Assembly: GCA_902826155.1 (NCBI GenBank)
Contig: CADEDU010000139.1
Span: 1 to 11,426 of the forward strand
Origin: an uncultured beta proteobacterium
GTDB taxonomy: Bacteria; Pseudomonadota; Gammaproteobacteria; Burkholderiales; SG8-39
Direction: 5' to 3'
Length of the DNA stretch: 11,426 nucleotides
Positions 6,803 through 11,426 of the stretch are shown piece after piece; position 1 is the stretch's first letter; every line of letters begins with the position of its first letter. The position numbers and the translations under genes were made by a program. The notes below the pieces were generated by a model. It was not told where the DNA came from. It saw only the letters and a program-made list of their open reading frames with translations, and searched no databases.

Positions 6803-7930
6803 TTAGCCCGAGTCGGCGGCCGGGCGAGTCACCAGATAACGTGCCCGCGCCATGGCCACGCGCGGACCTTGCGGGTGCGGTGCCTCGTCGTCATCGGCAT
6901 CGAACGATTCATGGTGCGGCACCACTCCAGCCAGCGCGACCCCAGGCAGCGCCACCATCTGATCGATCGGGCTGTTCACGCCGCGCCCGCCGCGATTGAG
7001 CACGTGGGTGTAGATCATCGTCGTCGAGACGTCTTTGTGGCCGAGCAGCTCCTGCACCGTGCGGATGTCGTAACCCGCCTCGAGCAGATGCGTGGCGAAG
7101 CTGTGGCGCAACGTATGCGGCGTGGCCGGCTTGTGGATGCCGGCGATGCGCAACGCCTGCCGCATGGCGCGCTGGATCGACTGCTCGCTCGCGTGATGCC
7201 GGCGTACCGCACCGCTGCGCGGATCGGTGGAGAGCTGCGCCGACGGAAACACGTACTGCCACGCCCACTCGCGCTCGGCATTCGGGTACTTGCGAGCGAG
7301 CGCGAACGGCAGATACACATGCCCGCGCCCGGCGCGCAGCTCGGCCGCATGCAGCGCCCGCACGCGTTCGATGTGCGCGTGCAACGGCGAGGCCAGGCTC
7401 GCGGGCAGCATCGTCACCCGGTCGCGGAAACCCTTGCCCTCGCGGATCAGGATCTCGCGCCGCGCGAACCCGACATCTTTCACCCGCAGCCGCACGCACT
7501 CCATGATCCGCATGCCGGTGCCGTAGAGCAGCCGCAGCACCAGCCCGGTCGTGCCCTCGAGCGGGGCGAGCAGGCGCTGCACCTCGTCGCGCGTGAGCAC
7601 CACCGGCAGGCGCTTGCCGCCCTTGGCCGACTCGACGCCGTCGAGCCAGGGCAACTCCACGCCCAGCACCTCGCGATAGAGAAACAGGATCGCGCTCTTG
7701 GCTTGGTTTTGCGTGGAGGCCGCCACGCGCCCCTCGACCGCCAAATGCGTGAGGAACGCCTCCACCGCATCGGCCCCCAGCCCGGCCGGGTCGCGCCCGC
7801 CATGAAACCAGACGAACCGCCGCACCCAGTCGACATAGGAGTCTTCGGTGCGAATGCTGTAGTGCTTGAACCGGATGCGATCACGCAACCGCTCGAGCAG
7901 CCCGGCCGCGGTGTCGCTGCGCTGCGTCAT
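6803..7930 (-). CDS. intI: Integron integrase IntI (tyrosine recombinase)
   Basis: 375 aa. It catalyses attI x attC and attC x attC recombination on folded single-stranded cassette ends. The N-terminal SAM-like DNA-binding domain (about 8-95) is followed by the catalytic domain (110-315). Catalytic residues are R141 ([13 protein letters not shown]), K166 (EGKGFRDR), H272 and R275 (PHTLRHSF), H298 (LLGHKD) and Y307 (MIYTHV). The IntI-specific insertion that separates integron integrases from XerC/D is present at about 193-228 ([17 protein letters not shown], then a W-x-W-Q-Y-V-F-P motif). The start ATG is preceded by GGGGGTAGG. About 45 residues (330-375) extend past the usual IntI end, acidic then basic, with no match I recognise. 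The reading frame is intact, so the enzyme is probably functional. Confidence 0.97.
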   Translation of the reverse strand: MTQRSDTAAGLLERLRDRIRFKHYSIRTEDSYVDWVRRFVWFHGGRDPAGLGADAVEAFLTHLAVEGRVAASTQNQAKSAILFLYREVLGVELPWLDGVESAKGGKRLPVVLTRDEVQRLLAPLEGTTGLVLRLLYGTGMRIMECVRLRVKDVGFARREILIREGKGFRDRVTMLPASLASPLHAHIERVRALHAAELRAGRGHVYLPFALARKYPNAEREWAWQYVFPSAQLSTDPRSGAVRRHHASEQSIQRAMRQALRIAGIHKPATPHTLRHSFATHLLEAGYDIRTVQELLGHKDVSTTMIYTHVLNRGGRGVNSPIDQMVALPGVALAGVVPHHESFDADDDEAPHPQGPRVAMARARYLVTRPAADSG

Positions 7931-7955
7931 ATGCCTACCCCCGGTGAGTCCACCC

Positions 7956-7984
7956 TTGTCGGCCCTGAGAGGCCTGAGTAAAGT
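7956..7984 (+). promoter_or_regulatory. Candidate cassette promoter (Pc)
   Basis: TTGTCG (7956-7961) and TAAAGT (7979-7984) have a 17-bp spacer and each matches 4 of 6 consensus bases, reading toward the cassettes. The position, just outside intI in the attI leader, is where Pc promoters occur in chromosomal integrons. The match is weak and could be chance. Confidence 0.25.
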
Positions 7985-8010
7985 CGGGAAGCATCAGCCG
8001 AGTAAACAAA

Positions 8011-8043
8011 TGGAATCCGACTGGAATTCGACAGAACCAGTCG
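8011..8043 (+). repeat. Paired direct repeats and dyad in the intI-attI leader
   Basis: TGGAATCCGAC (8011-8021) is followed directly by TGGAATTCGAC (8022-8032), identical at 10 of 11 positions. The same stretch contains the inverted pair CGACTGG (8018-8024) and CCAGTCG (8037-8043) around a 12-nt loop. This looks like a protein-binding site: an integrase accessory site or an operator for intI or the cassette promoter. Which protein binds is unknown. Confidence 0.5.
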
Positions 8044-8104
8044 AAAGCACCTGCCGTCCCGAGCAAGCCCCCTCAGGACCACTGTACATCCTTACACTAA
8101 ACCG

Positions 8105-8176
8105 ACGCAATACACCCCGTCACTTATGACGCACCCAATCCCGTCACAAACGACGCCCCACACCCCGTCGTTTAGG
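8105..8176 (+). repeat. Three tandem 24-bp repeats next to the attI core
   Basis: Three units begin with ACGC at 8105, 8129 and 8153. Each carries CCGTC at unit position 13 (8117, 8141, 8165), followed by an A/T-rich end. Within and between units GACG and CGTC form short dyads. The array ends 13 bp before the attI core GTT. The period and phase are exact while the intervening bases vary, which suggests selection for bound positions rather than a fresh duplication. Likely integrase-binding or regulatory sites of attI. Confidence 0.7.
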
Positions 8177-8189
8177 CAACAGACTTCTA

Positions 8190-8196
8190 GTTAGCG
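8190..8196 (+). other. attI core recombination box
   Basis: GTTAGCG lies 7 bp before the first cassette gene. It is the last GTT box before cassette 1 and matches the GTT of the attC R' boxes, so insertion of cassette 1 is placed between 8190 and 8191. The full attI probably reaches left into the repeats at 8105-8176; its edge cannot be fixed from sequence. Confidence 0.65.
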
Positions 8197-8203
8197 AGCA
8201 TTC

Positions 8204-8641
8204 GTGAACCAGTTCCGCCTTTCGACGTCCGAGTCTTCGCGGCTCTACATTTTGGCGGCGGTCTCTTTGGTTGTTTTTCTCGCGCCCGTGCTCACCGTTG
8301 CGTACGTGGTTGCGGCAAATGGTGCGTCCGGTGTTTACGGAATCGAAGACTCGGTTGTTATCCCTGTCGCCGAGGCTCTTGTTGTGGCGCTTTTTACATT
8401 TGCATTATGTAGTCCAGTTGCGGCGCTGAGCTTTAGCGTGGCGGATGCGCCGTATTCCGGAAAGCAGGTGCCGCGTCGAATTGCGGCGTCATTGCTTGCG
8501 CTTCTTCCGTTGCTCGTTCTTGTTACTCAGCTTGTCGGTTGGGCGAATCCGCAGCACTATCCAATTGCGGTGGCGTATGGTCTGCCTGTTGGCTGGGTTG
8601 CTTGGACGCTTCTGCGGGTATTTAGGGCCAATGCTCGCTAA
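8204..8641 (+). CDS. Cassette 1: four-helix membrane protein of unknown function
   Basis: 145 aa. I see four transmembrane segments at about 14-38, 50-75, 93-113 and 118-138, with short loops and a basic C-terminus. The start is GTG at 8204 with no good Shine-Dalgarno, 7 bp after the attI core, so it is the cassette nearest the probable promoter. The TAA stop lies inside the R'' box of its attC. Codon use is less G/C-biased than in the genes left of the integron, fitting an acquired gene. I do not recognise the family. Confidence 0.72.
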   Translation: MNQFRLSTSESSRLYILAAVSLVVFLAPVLTVAYVVAANGASGVYGIEDSVVIPVAEALVVALFTFALCSPVAALSFSVADAPYSGKQVPRRIAASLLALLPLLVLVTQLVGWANPQHYPIAVAYGLPVGWVAWTLLRVFRANAR

Positions 8642-8713
8642 CCCGTCGTTGCAGCCGACCTCCGCAAGCGGGCTTTCGCCCGCTTGCTCCGGCGGCTGAA
8701 CTTTGAGTTAGCC
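8636..8713 (+). other. attC site 1 (78 bp)
   Basis: R'' is CGCTAAC (8636-8642) and R' is GTTAGCC (8707-8713). Inner arms pair as CAGCCG with CGGCTG. The loop end holds a strong hairpin with stem GCAAGCGGGC around a TTTC loop. It belongs to the same sequence family as sites 2-4 but has the most divergent arms. Confidence 0.88.
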
Positions 8714-8722
8714 CTCAGAGGT

Positions 8723-9166
8723 ATGAACTACGTCTTCCCTCAATGCCTCGCCGGTCGGGTGGCCCCCGCTGTGTACTCGCGCTGGCTTCAGCGCAAGGCA
8801 GAGGCCCACGTTAAGAGCGATCGGAGGCGCGGCAATCCAAACGCCACGATTTCCACGTACAAGCAGGCGATTCACAAAGCTGTGGTCGCAAGCGGCGGTC
8901 GCGATGCATACACCGGGGAGAATCTGGACTGGTCACTGATCAGCCAGTACGACAACGAGAAGTCTAAGCAACTCGGACGGTCGTACAAGAAGGAGCTTGC
9001 AGCTCTTCCAACGCTCGATCACGTTGGTGACGGCCTGGGTGAGCCCGACTTCGTAATCTCATCGTGGCGCACGAATGACGCCAAACACGATCTCACACTG
9101 CAAGAATTTCTCGCGCTCTGTACTGCTGTTCTAAAACATCATGGCTACGTCATCGCTGAGGGCTAA
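8723..9166 (+). CDS. Cassette 2: HNH-like nuclease-fold protein
   Basis: 147 aa. The ATG at 8723 follows AGAGG too closely (1 nt) for an ideal site. An in-frame upstream start at 8684 would lie inside attC 1 and is less likely. Residues 62-70 read AYTGENLDW, 95-101 LPTLDHV, and 110-127 FVISSWRTNDAKHDLT. The D99-H100 pair followed by N118-x-x-K121 resembles the catalytic D-H...N...K order of HNH (beta-beta-alpha metal) nucleases such as McrA-like enzymes, without the zinc cysteines. A basic helix at 20-40 could bind nucleic acid. Nuclease activity is inferred from these residues only. If real, it would fit a defence or genome-maintenance role. The TAA stop lies in the R'' box of its attC. Confidence 0.78.
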   Translation: MNYVFPQCLAGRVAPAVYSRWLQRKAEAHVKSDRRRGNPNATISTYKQAIHKAVVASGGRDAYTGENLDWSLISQYDNEKSKQLGRSYKKELAALPTLDHVGDGLGEPDFVISSWRTNDAKHDLTLQEFLALCTAVLKHHGYVIAEG

Positions 9167-9238
9167 CCCTTCGCTGCACCTGACTTTCGCCAGCCGGCTG
9201 CGCCGCCTGTCGCCCGCAGGTGAGCTCAAACGTTAGGC
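9161..9238 (+). other. attC site 2 (78 bp)
   Basis: R'' is GGCTAAC (9161-9167) and R' is GTTAGGC (9232-9238). Inner arms CACCTG and CAGGTG pair perfectly. The stretch CCCTTCGCTGCACCTGAC and its partner GGTGAGCTCAAACGTT are shared almost unchanged with site 4. Confidence 0.92.
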
Positions 9239-9241
9239 CGC

Positions 9242-9691
9242 ATGAAACAAGCACTACACGCGCTCGTCGCCTTCTTCCTCGCACTGCTGCTGGCGGACCA
9301 AGCGAGCAATGCATTGCTCAACGCAGCAAGAAGGCAACACCTCGCCCATCTGGAGCGCGGCGCTTGGTGGCCGCAGGGCTACGCGGCGTTGGAACTTTGG
9401 GAACTGATCGTCTATGTGGTGCTCTTTGCCCTACTTGGTGCGGCGTTTGGCTTGCTCTTTAAGCAGAGAAGATTCGCCGCTACGCTCGCTGTCCACTTGG
9501 GTGTGGCCTTCTCAGTAATTGCGTTCGTCGTCGAACCGGACTTGCCTTTTGTAAGGTACTCTCACGCGCCCGCATGGCTCTGGGTTCTGTCGTGGTCGGC
9601 CTTCTACATGCCAGCGCTGGCGTGCGTCTTCGGGGCACTCTTGGCTTGCAGGTTCACTGACCATACGCAACGCGCCAAGCATGCGGCCTAA
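9242..9691 (+). CDS. Cassette 3: four-helix membrane protein of unknown function
   Basis: 149 aa. Hydrophobic segments at about 5-20, 54-73, 78-97 and 110-136; the first is followed by a basic loop with LNAARRQHLAHLERG. Trp- and Tyr-rich between segments 3 and 4. The ATG at 9242 is only 3 nt past the R' box of attC 2; the only purine run before it is AGG inside that box, so its translation may depend on upstream ribosomes or on the attC. The TAA stop is in the R'' box of attC 3. It shares topology but no evident sequence similarity with cassette 1. Family not recognised. Confidence 0.75.
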   Translation: MKQALHALVAFFLALLLADQASNALLNAARRQHLAHLERGAWWPQGYAALELWELIVYVVLFALLGAAFGLLFKQRRFAATLAVHLGVAFSVIAFVVEPDLPFVRYSHAPAWLWVLSWSAFYMPALACVFGALLACRFTDHTQRAKHAA

Positions 9692-9763
9692 CCCGTCGTT
9701 GCACCCGACGCTCGCCAGCCGGCTTCGCCGTCTGTCGCCCGCGGGTGAACTCCAACGTTGGGC
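9686..9763 (+). other. attC site 3 (78 bp)
   Basis: R'' is GCCTAAC (9686-9692) and R' is GTTGGGC (9757-9763). Inner arms CACCCG and CGGGTG pair perfectly. The central part GCCAGCCGGCT is shared with site 2. Confidence 0.92.
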
Positions 9764-9855
9764 GTCACCTTGAGCCTGAGAGGCAGCGCCGAGCGGGTTG
9801 CAGTTGTCGCACAGTACACATCACAATCGATCAAGCAAACCAAGTCGGAATCGGC

Positions 9856-10101
9856 ATGCCAAAAGTCAGCACCAAACTTGAAGCGCACATCCAGCATCAC
9901 AAAGATGGAAGTCTTTGGGTCAAGGGTCAAGCACTCGATGGGCTTCCTACTGGCTTCTGGGAGTGGTTCCGCAAGAATGGTGTTCGCATGCGCTCTCGAT
10001 TCTTCGAACGTGGAGAACAAGCTGGGGAATGGACGACCTACGACCAATCCGGCGCCGTCTACAAGGTGACCACCATAAAGCCGAAGGCAAAGGCCAAGTG
10101 A
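9856..10101 (+). CDS. Cassette 4: small MORN/YwqK-like protein
   Basis: 81 aa, no signal peptide. Residues 16-70 form two and a half MORN-like beta-hairpin units: KDGSLWVKGQALDGLPTG, WEWFRKNGVRMRSRFF, and GEQAGEWTTYDQSGAVYK, with the repeated G-x-W and D/N-G turns of the YwqK family of so-called antitoxin-component proteins. The C-terminus is lysine-rich (KPKAKAK). The ATG at 9856 has GGAA 6 nt upstream; longer in-frame starts (from 9745) begin inside attC 3 and encode no MORN-like sequence, so the short form is preferred. No toxin gene is paired with it. The cassette has 92 bp of leader and about 95 bp of trailer around the gene, both without recognisable genes. Confidence 0.8.
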   Translation: MPKVSTKLEAHIQHHKDGSLWVKGQALDGLPTGFWEWFRKNGVRMRSRFFERGEQAGEWTTYDQSGAVYKVTTIKPKAKAK

Positions 10102-10195
10102 GGTGTTCCATGTATCCACTCTTGTCTGAGCTTCCGGTTCGCTCTGAGTCGCCTTGTCCACGAGAAGAGAAACCCGAGTCACTCGAAGCAGTGGC

Positions 10196-10273
10196 GCCCA
10201 ACCCTTCGCTGCACCTGACTGGCTCCAGCGGGCTTCGCCCGCTTCCACCAGCAGGTGAGCTCAAACGTTGTGC
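10196..10273 (+). other. attC site 4 (78 bp)
   Basis: R'' is GCCCAAC (10196-10202) and R' is GTTGTGC (10267-10273). Inner arms CACCTG and CAGGTG pair. The loop end forms AGCGGGC-TTC-GCCCGCT. Unlike sites 1-3 no stop codon lies in R'', matching the long gap after the cassette 4 gene. Confidence 0.9.
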
Positions 10274-10636
10274 GTCACGCGCCTTGCATGCAACGGCAAG
10301 TCGCAACGGTCCGATCCCTTCTGTACCGAGGGAGGTATGTGTGGAATCGCCATACATTGCGAAGGCATCGAGGGCCCACGTCGTGCGTGGCTCGCTGGGG
10401 CGTTGGTCGCGGTGCACAGAGCGCGGCCGGGGGCGTCTTGTATATGCGGGCCGCGCGGCACACATCGGGCGGTATCCAGGTCCGTTGTCGCGGCCGGGGT
10501 TGCGCAGCACAAATGCCGAGGGCTTCTTGCAGTCGTCGGGGGCCGCGCTTGGCGGCGAGGCGATTCCGAGCGGTGCTGGCCCACGCGAGCCGGCGAGCAA
10601 GGTACCCCTTTACGACCAAGCTGTGCCCACACAGCC
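10274..10636 (+). other. Cassette 5 body with no convincing gene
   Basis: 363 bp between two attC sites. All frames are fairly open because the DNA is G/C-rich, but none gives a protein with recognisable domains or balanced composition. The best-placed start is a GTG at 10341, 5 nt after GGGAGG (10330-10335). It would run 139 codons to a TAG at 10758-10760, inside the R' box of the next attC, so its last ~40 codons would be attC. A frame from the ATG at 10337 stays open through the attC into the next gene. Reverse-strand frames are Arg/Pro/Cys-rich and unlikely. It may be a non-coding cassette, a promoter cassette, a decayed gene or an unusual ORF; I cannot decide. Confidence 0.55.
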
Positions 10637-10762
10637 GCACAACACGTCGCTCAAGCGGACCAGCCGCGAGCGTGGCTCCGTTCAGCGTTCGCGCAGTTCA
10701 CATCTCATTCAGTGCAGTGGCACCGTGCCGTGCGCGGCTGTCCGCTTAGCTCTGCGTTAGGC
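10637..10762 (+). other. attC site 5 (126 bp, distinct type)
   Basis: R'' is GCACAAC (10637-10643) and R' is GTTAGGC (10756-10762). AAGCGGAC (10653-10660) pairs with GTCCGCTT (10740-10747), and AGCCGCG (10662-10668) with CGCGGCT (10733-10739). C10661 is left unpaired, like the extrahelical bases that guide the integrase. The terminal loop is long (about 64 nt). Its arm sequence is unrelated to the 78-bp sites. Confidence 0.88.
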
Positions 10763-10765
10763 CGC

Positions 10766-11248
10766 ATGGCAACCGCCGCGTCATCGATTCAAGCCTTTGA
10801 AGAACTGGCCCTTGGCTTCTGCGCCTGGAGCGAGGGCAAAGCTTTGGGGCCGAAGGCAGAGGTCACTGCCTCGGTTTGGCTTGCGAGGCTGCACGCGGCG
10901 GCTCTGCTCCTGCCCGAAGTCGATCCGGACAACGAAGATGGCTTGCCAGAGCTTCCGCCTGGTGTGCTCGCTGCCGCTGAGAAGAACTTCAAGCCGTTCG
11001 CTGGCTTGTTCTACCGCACGGTGTTTGATCCGAATCCTCTGAACACGGAAGAACCCGTGATGGGGGACCTTGGCGACGATCTCCTCGACATCTACAAAGA
11101 CATCAAGGCCGGCTGCCTATTGCGCGAGCAGGGCCGCAGCCAGGAGGCTTTGTGGCATTGGTCATTCATGCACGAGGTGCACTGGGGTCGGCATGCTGTT
11201 GGAGCGCTTGCGGCTCTTCATGGGCAGCGTTGCGAGCCTACAGAGTGA
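10766..11248 (+). CDS. Cassette 6: DUF5063-family protein
   Basis: 160 aa, soluble, acidic. The order of motifs fits DUF5063: FEELALGFCAWSEG near the start (11-24), ARLHAAALLLPEV (40-52), YRTVFDP (83-89), GDDLLDIYKDIKAG (103-116) and HWGRHAVGALAALH (139-152). The function of the family is unknown to me; it is a small helical domain. The ATG at 10766 is 3 nt past the R' box of attC 5, in the same GTTAGGCCGCATG context as cassette 3, leaving no room for a normal Shine-Dalgarno. An upstream in-frame extension through attC 5 is open but has no protein-like features. The TGA stop falls 7 bp before the R'' box of attC 6. Confidence 0.85.
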   Translation: MATAASSIQAFEELALGFCAWSEGKALGPKAEVTASVWLARLHAAALLLPEVDPDNEDGLPELPPGVLAAAEKNFKPFAGLFYRTVFDPNPLNTEEPVMGDLGDDLLDIYKDIKAGCLLREQGRSQEALWHWSFMHEVHWGRHAVGALAALHGQRCEPTE

Positions 11249-11255
11249 GAATGCG

Positions 11256-11381
11256 GCCTAACCCTTCGCTCGAGTGGACGCGCTCCGGCATGGCACTTGG
11301 CCCGCGCGGCGCTGTGGTACATGTTGCGCCTCGCGGGCCAAGTGCCATACCTCCGCGCGCCCCTCAGCTCAAACGTTGAGC
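11256..11381 (+). other. attC site 6 (126 bp, distinct type)
   Basis: R'' is GCCTAAC (11256-11262) and R' is GTTGAGC (11375-11381). A perfect 17-bp inverted repeat joins ATGGCACTTGGCCCGCG (11290-11306) with 11332-11348. The outer ends (CCCTTCGCT and CAGCTCAAACGTT) match the 78-bp family, while the centre does not, so it looks like a family member with an enlarged stem. Confidence 0.9.
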
Positions 11382-11426
11382 TTGTAGAAAAAGGTAGTTT
11401 TGCGGGGAGAACTTTCCCTCTCCGAT

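Larger units (their letters stand above)
6803..11426. mobile_element. Chromosomal integron: intI, attI and at least six gene cassettes
   Basis: A reverse-strand integrase gene (6803-7930) faces away from a row of forward cassettes, each ending in an attC site, which is the standard integron layout. Taking the crossover between G and TT of each core GTT box, the cassettes are 8191-8707, 8708-9232, 9233-9757, 9758-10267, 10268-10756 and 10757-11375. Five are 489-525 bp and the last is 619 bp. The last 45 bp of the window (11382-11426) lie beyond the sixth attC and hold no recognisable feature; the array may continue outside. I see no transposase genes, qac/sul genes or resistance genes, so this looks like a resident chromosomal array rather than a class 1 mobile integron. 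Confidence 0.93.

Noticed and set aside
5553..6806. 417-aa forward open frame opposite the alpha/beta hydrolase
   Set aside because: His/Arg/Ala-rich antisense shadow; the reverse strand has a clear catalytic triad and ribosome-binding site.
6869..7981. 370-aa forward open frame opposite intI
   Set aside because: Antisense shadow of an integrase with all catalytic residues intact.
8082..8097. LexA-like box CTGT-N8-ACAC in the attI leader
   Set aside because: The last base of the conserved CTG-N10-CAG dyad is wrong and it lies about 150 bp from the intI start with no matching promoter, so SOS control is not supported.
10110..10202. Small open frame starting MYPLLSELPV after the cassette 4 gene
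   Set aside because: It runs into attC 4 without a stop, lacks a clear ribosome-binding site and has no recognisable features.
9688..10248. 186-aa reverse frame across cassette 4, and a 217-aa one at 9947-10600
   Set aside because: Both run through attC sites and lie opposite the MORN-like gene; composition is not protein-like.
10268..11248. 326-aa frame joining cassette 5 to the DUF5063 gene
   Set aside because: It reads through a whole attC; the DUF5063 domain begins right after the ATG at 10766, so the upstream part is chance openness.
8636..11381. Regularly spaced similar repeats resembling a very loose CRISPR
   Set aside because: They are attC sites: spacing of about 500 bp, internal inverted arms and terminal AAC/GTT boxes, next to an integrase.
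11382..11426. GGGGAGA and TCTCC near the window end as a terminator stem
   Set aside because: Short imperfect pairing with no T tract, cut off by the window end.

Overview
The window is high-GC bacterial DNA, most likely from a beta- or gammaproteobacterium. The basis is strong G/C bias at codon third positions, an encoded CCA on tRNA-Ala, a two-domain Sua5-type enzyme, and a chromosomal integron of the kind found in those lineages. No gene identifies the genus.

Left part (1-5447), ordinary-looking chromosome. A forward L-threonylcarbamoyladenylate synthase gene carries an in-frame 24-bp tandem repeat in its Ala/Pro-rich N-terminal tail. After 129 bp comes a tight forward run of four genes (1552-4358): a nucleotidyltransferase-fold protein with an altered acidic motif, a TIGR04222-type membrane protein ending in a Gly/Ser/Cys tail with five cysteines, a DUF692/MNIO multinuclear iron oxidase, and an 89-residue helical protein. 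The last three overlap or abut at their stop/start codons (ATGA, TGATG), so they are probably translated together. MNIO enzymes are known for modifying cysteines in ribosomal peptides, so the layout suggests a membrane-anchored Cys-rich substrate, its modifying enzyme and a small partner. Convergent to this run is an exported protein of unknown function. Then comes a tRNA-Ala(CGC) gene with a recognisable promoter and a strong terminator.

Middle (5448-6802): a reverse-strand FrsA/pseudooxynicotine-hydrolase-like alpha/beta hydrolase.

Right part (6803 to the window end), a chromosomal (sedentary-type) integron. intI is on the reverse strand with all six catalytic residues and a C-terminal extension of about 45 residues. 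A 273-bp attI/promoter region with unusual repeats follows. Six forward gene cassettes come next, separated by six attC sites. Four attCs are 78 bp and of one sequence family; two are 126 bp with different internal arms. Cassette products: 4-TM membrane protein; HNH-like protein; another 4-TM membrane protein; small MORN/YwqK-like protein; a cassette with no convincing gene; a DUF5063 protein. The array probably continues beyond the window. Cassette genes have lower and more varied GC than the genes on the left, and some have little room for a ribosome-binding site.

The two parts most worth attention are the MNIO operon and the integron, in particular its attI repeats, its two attC classes, the HNH-like cassette and the gene-poor cassette.
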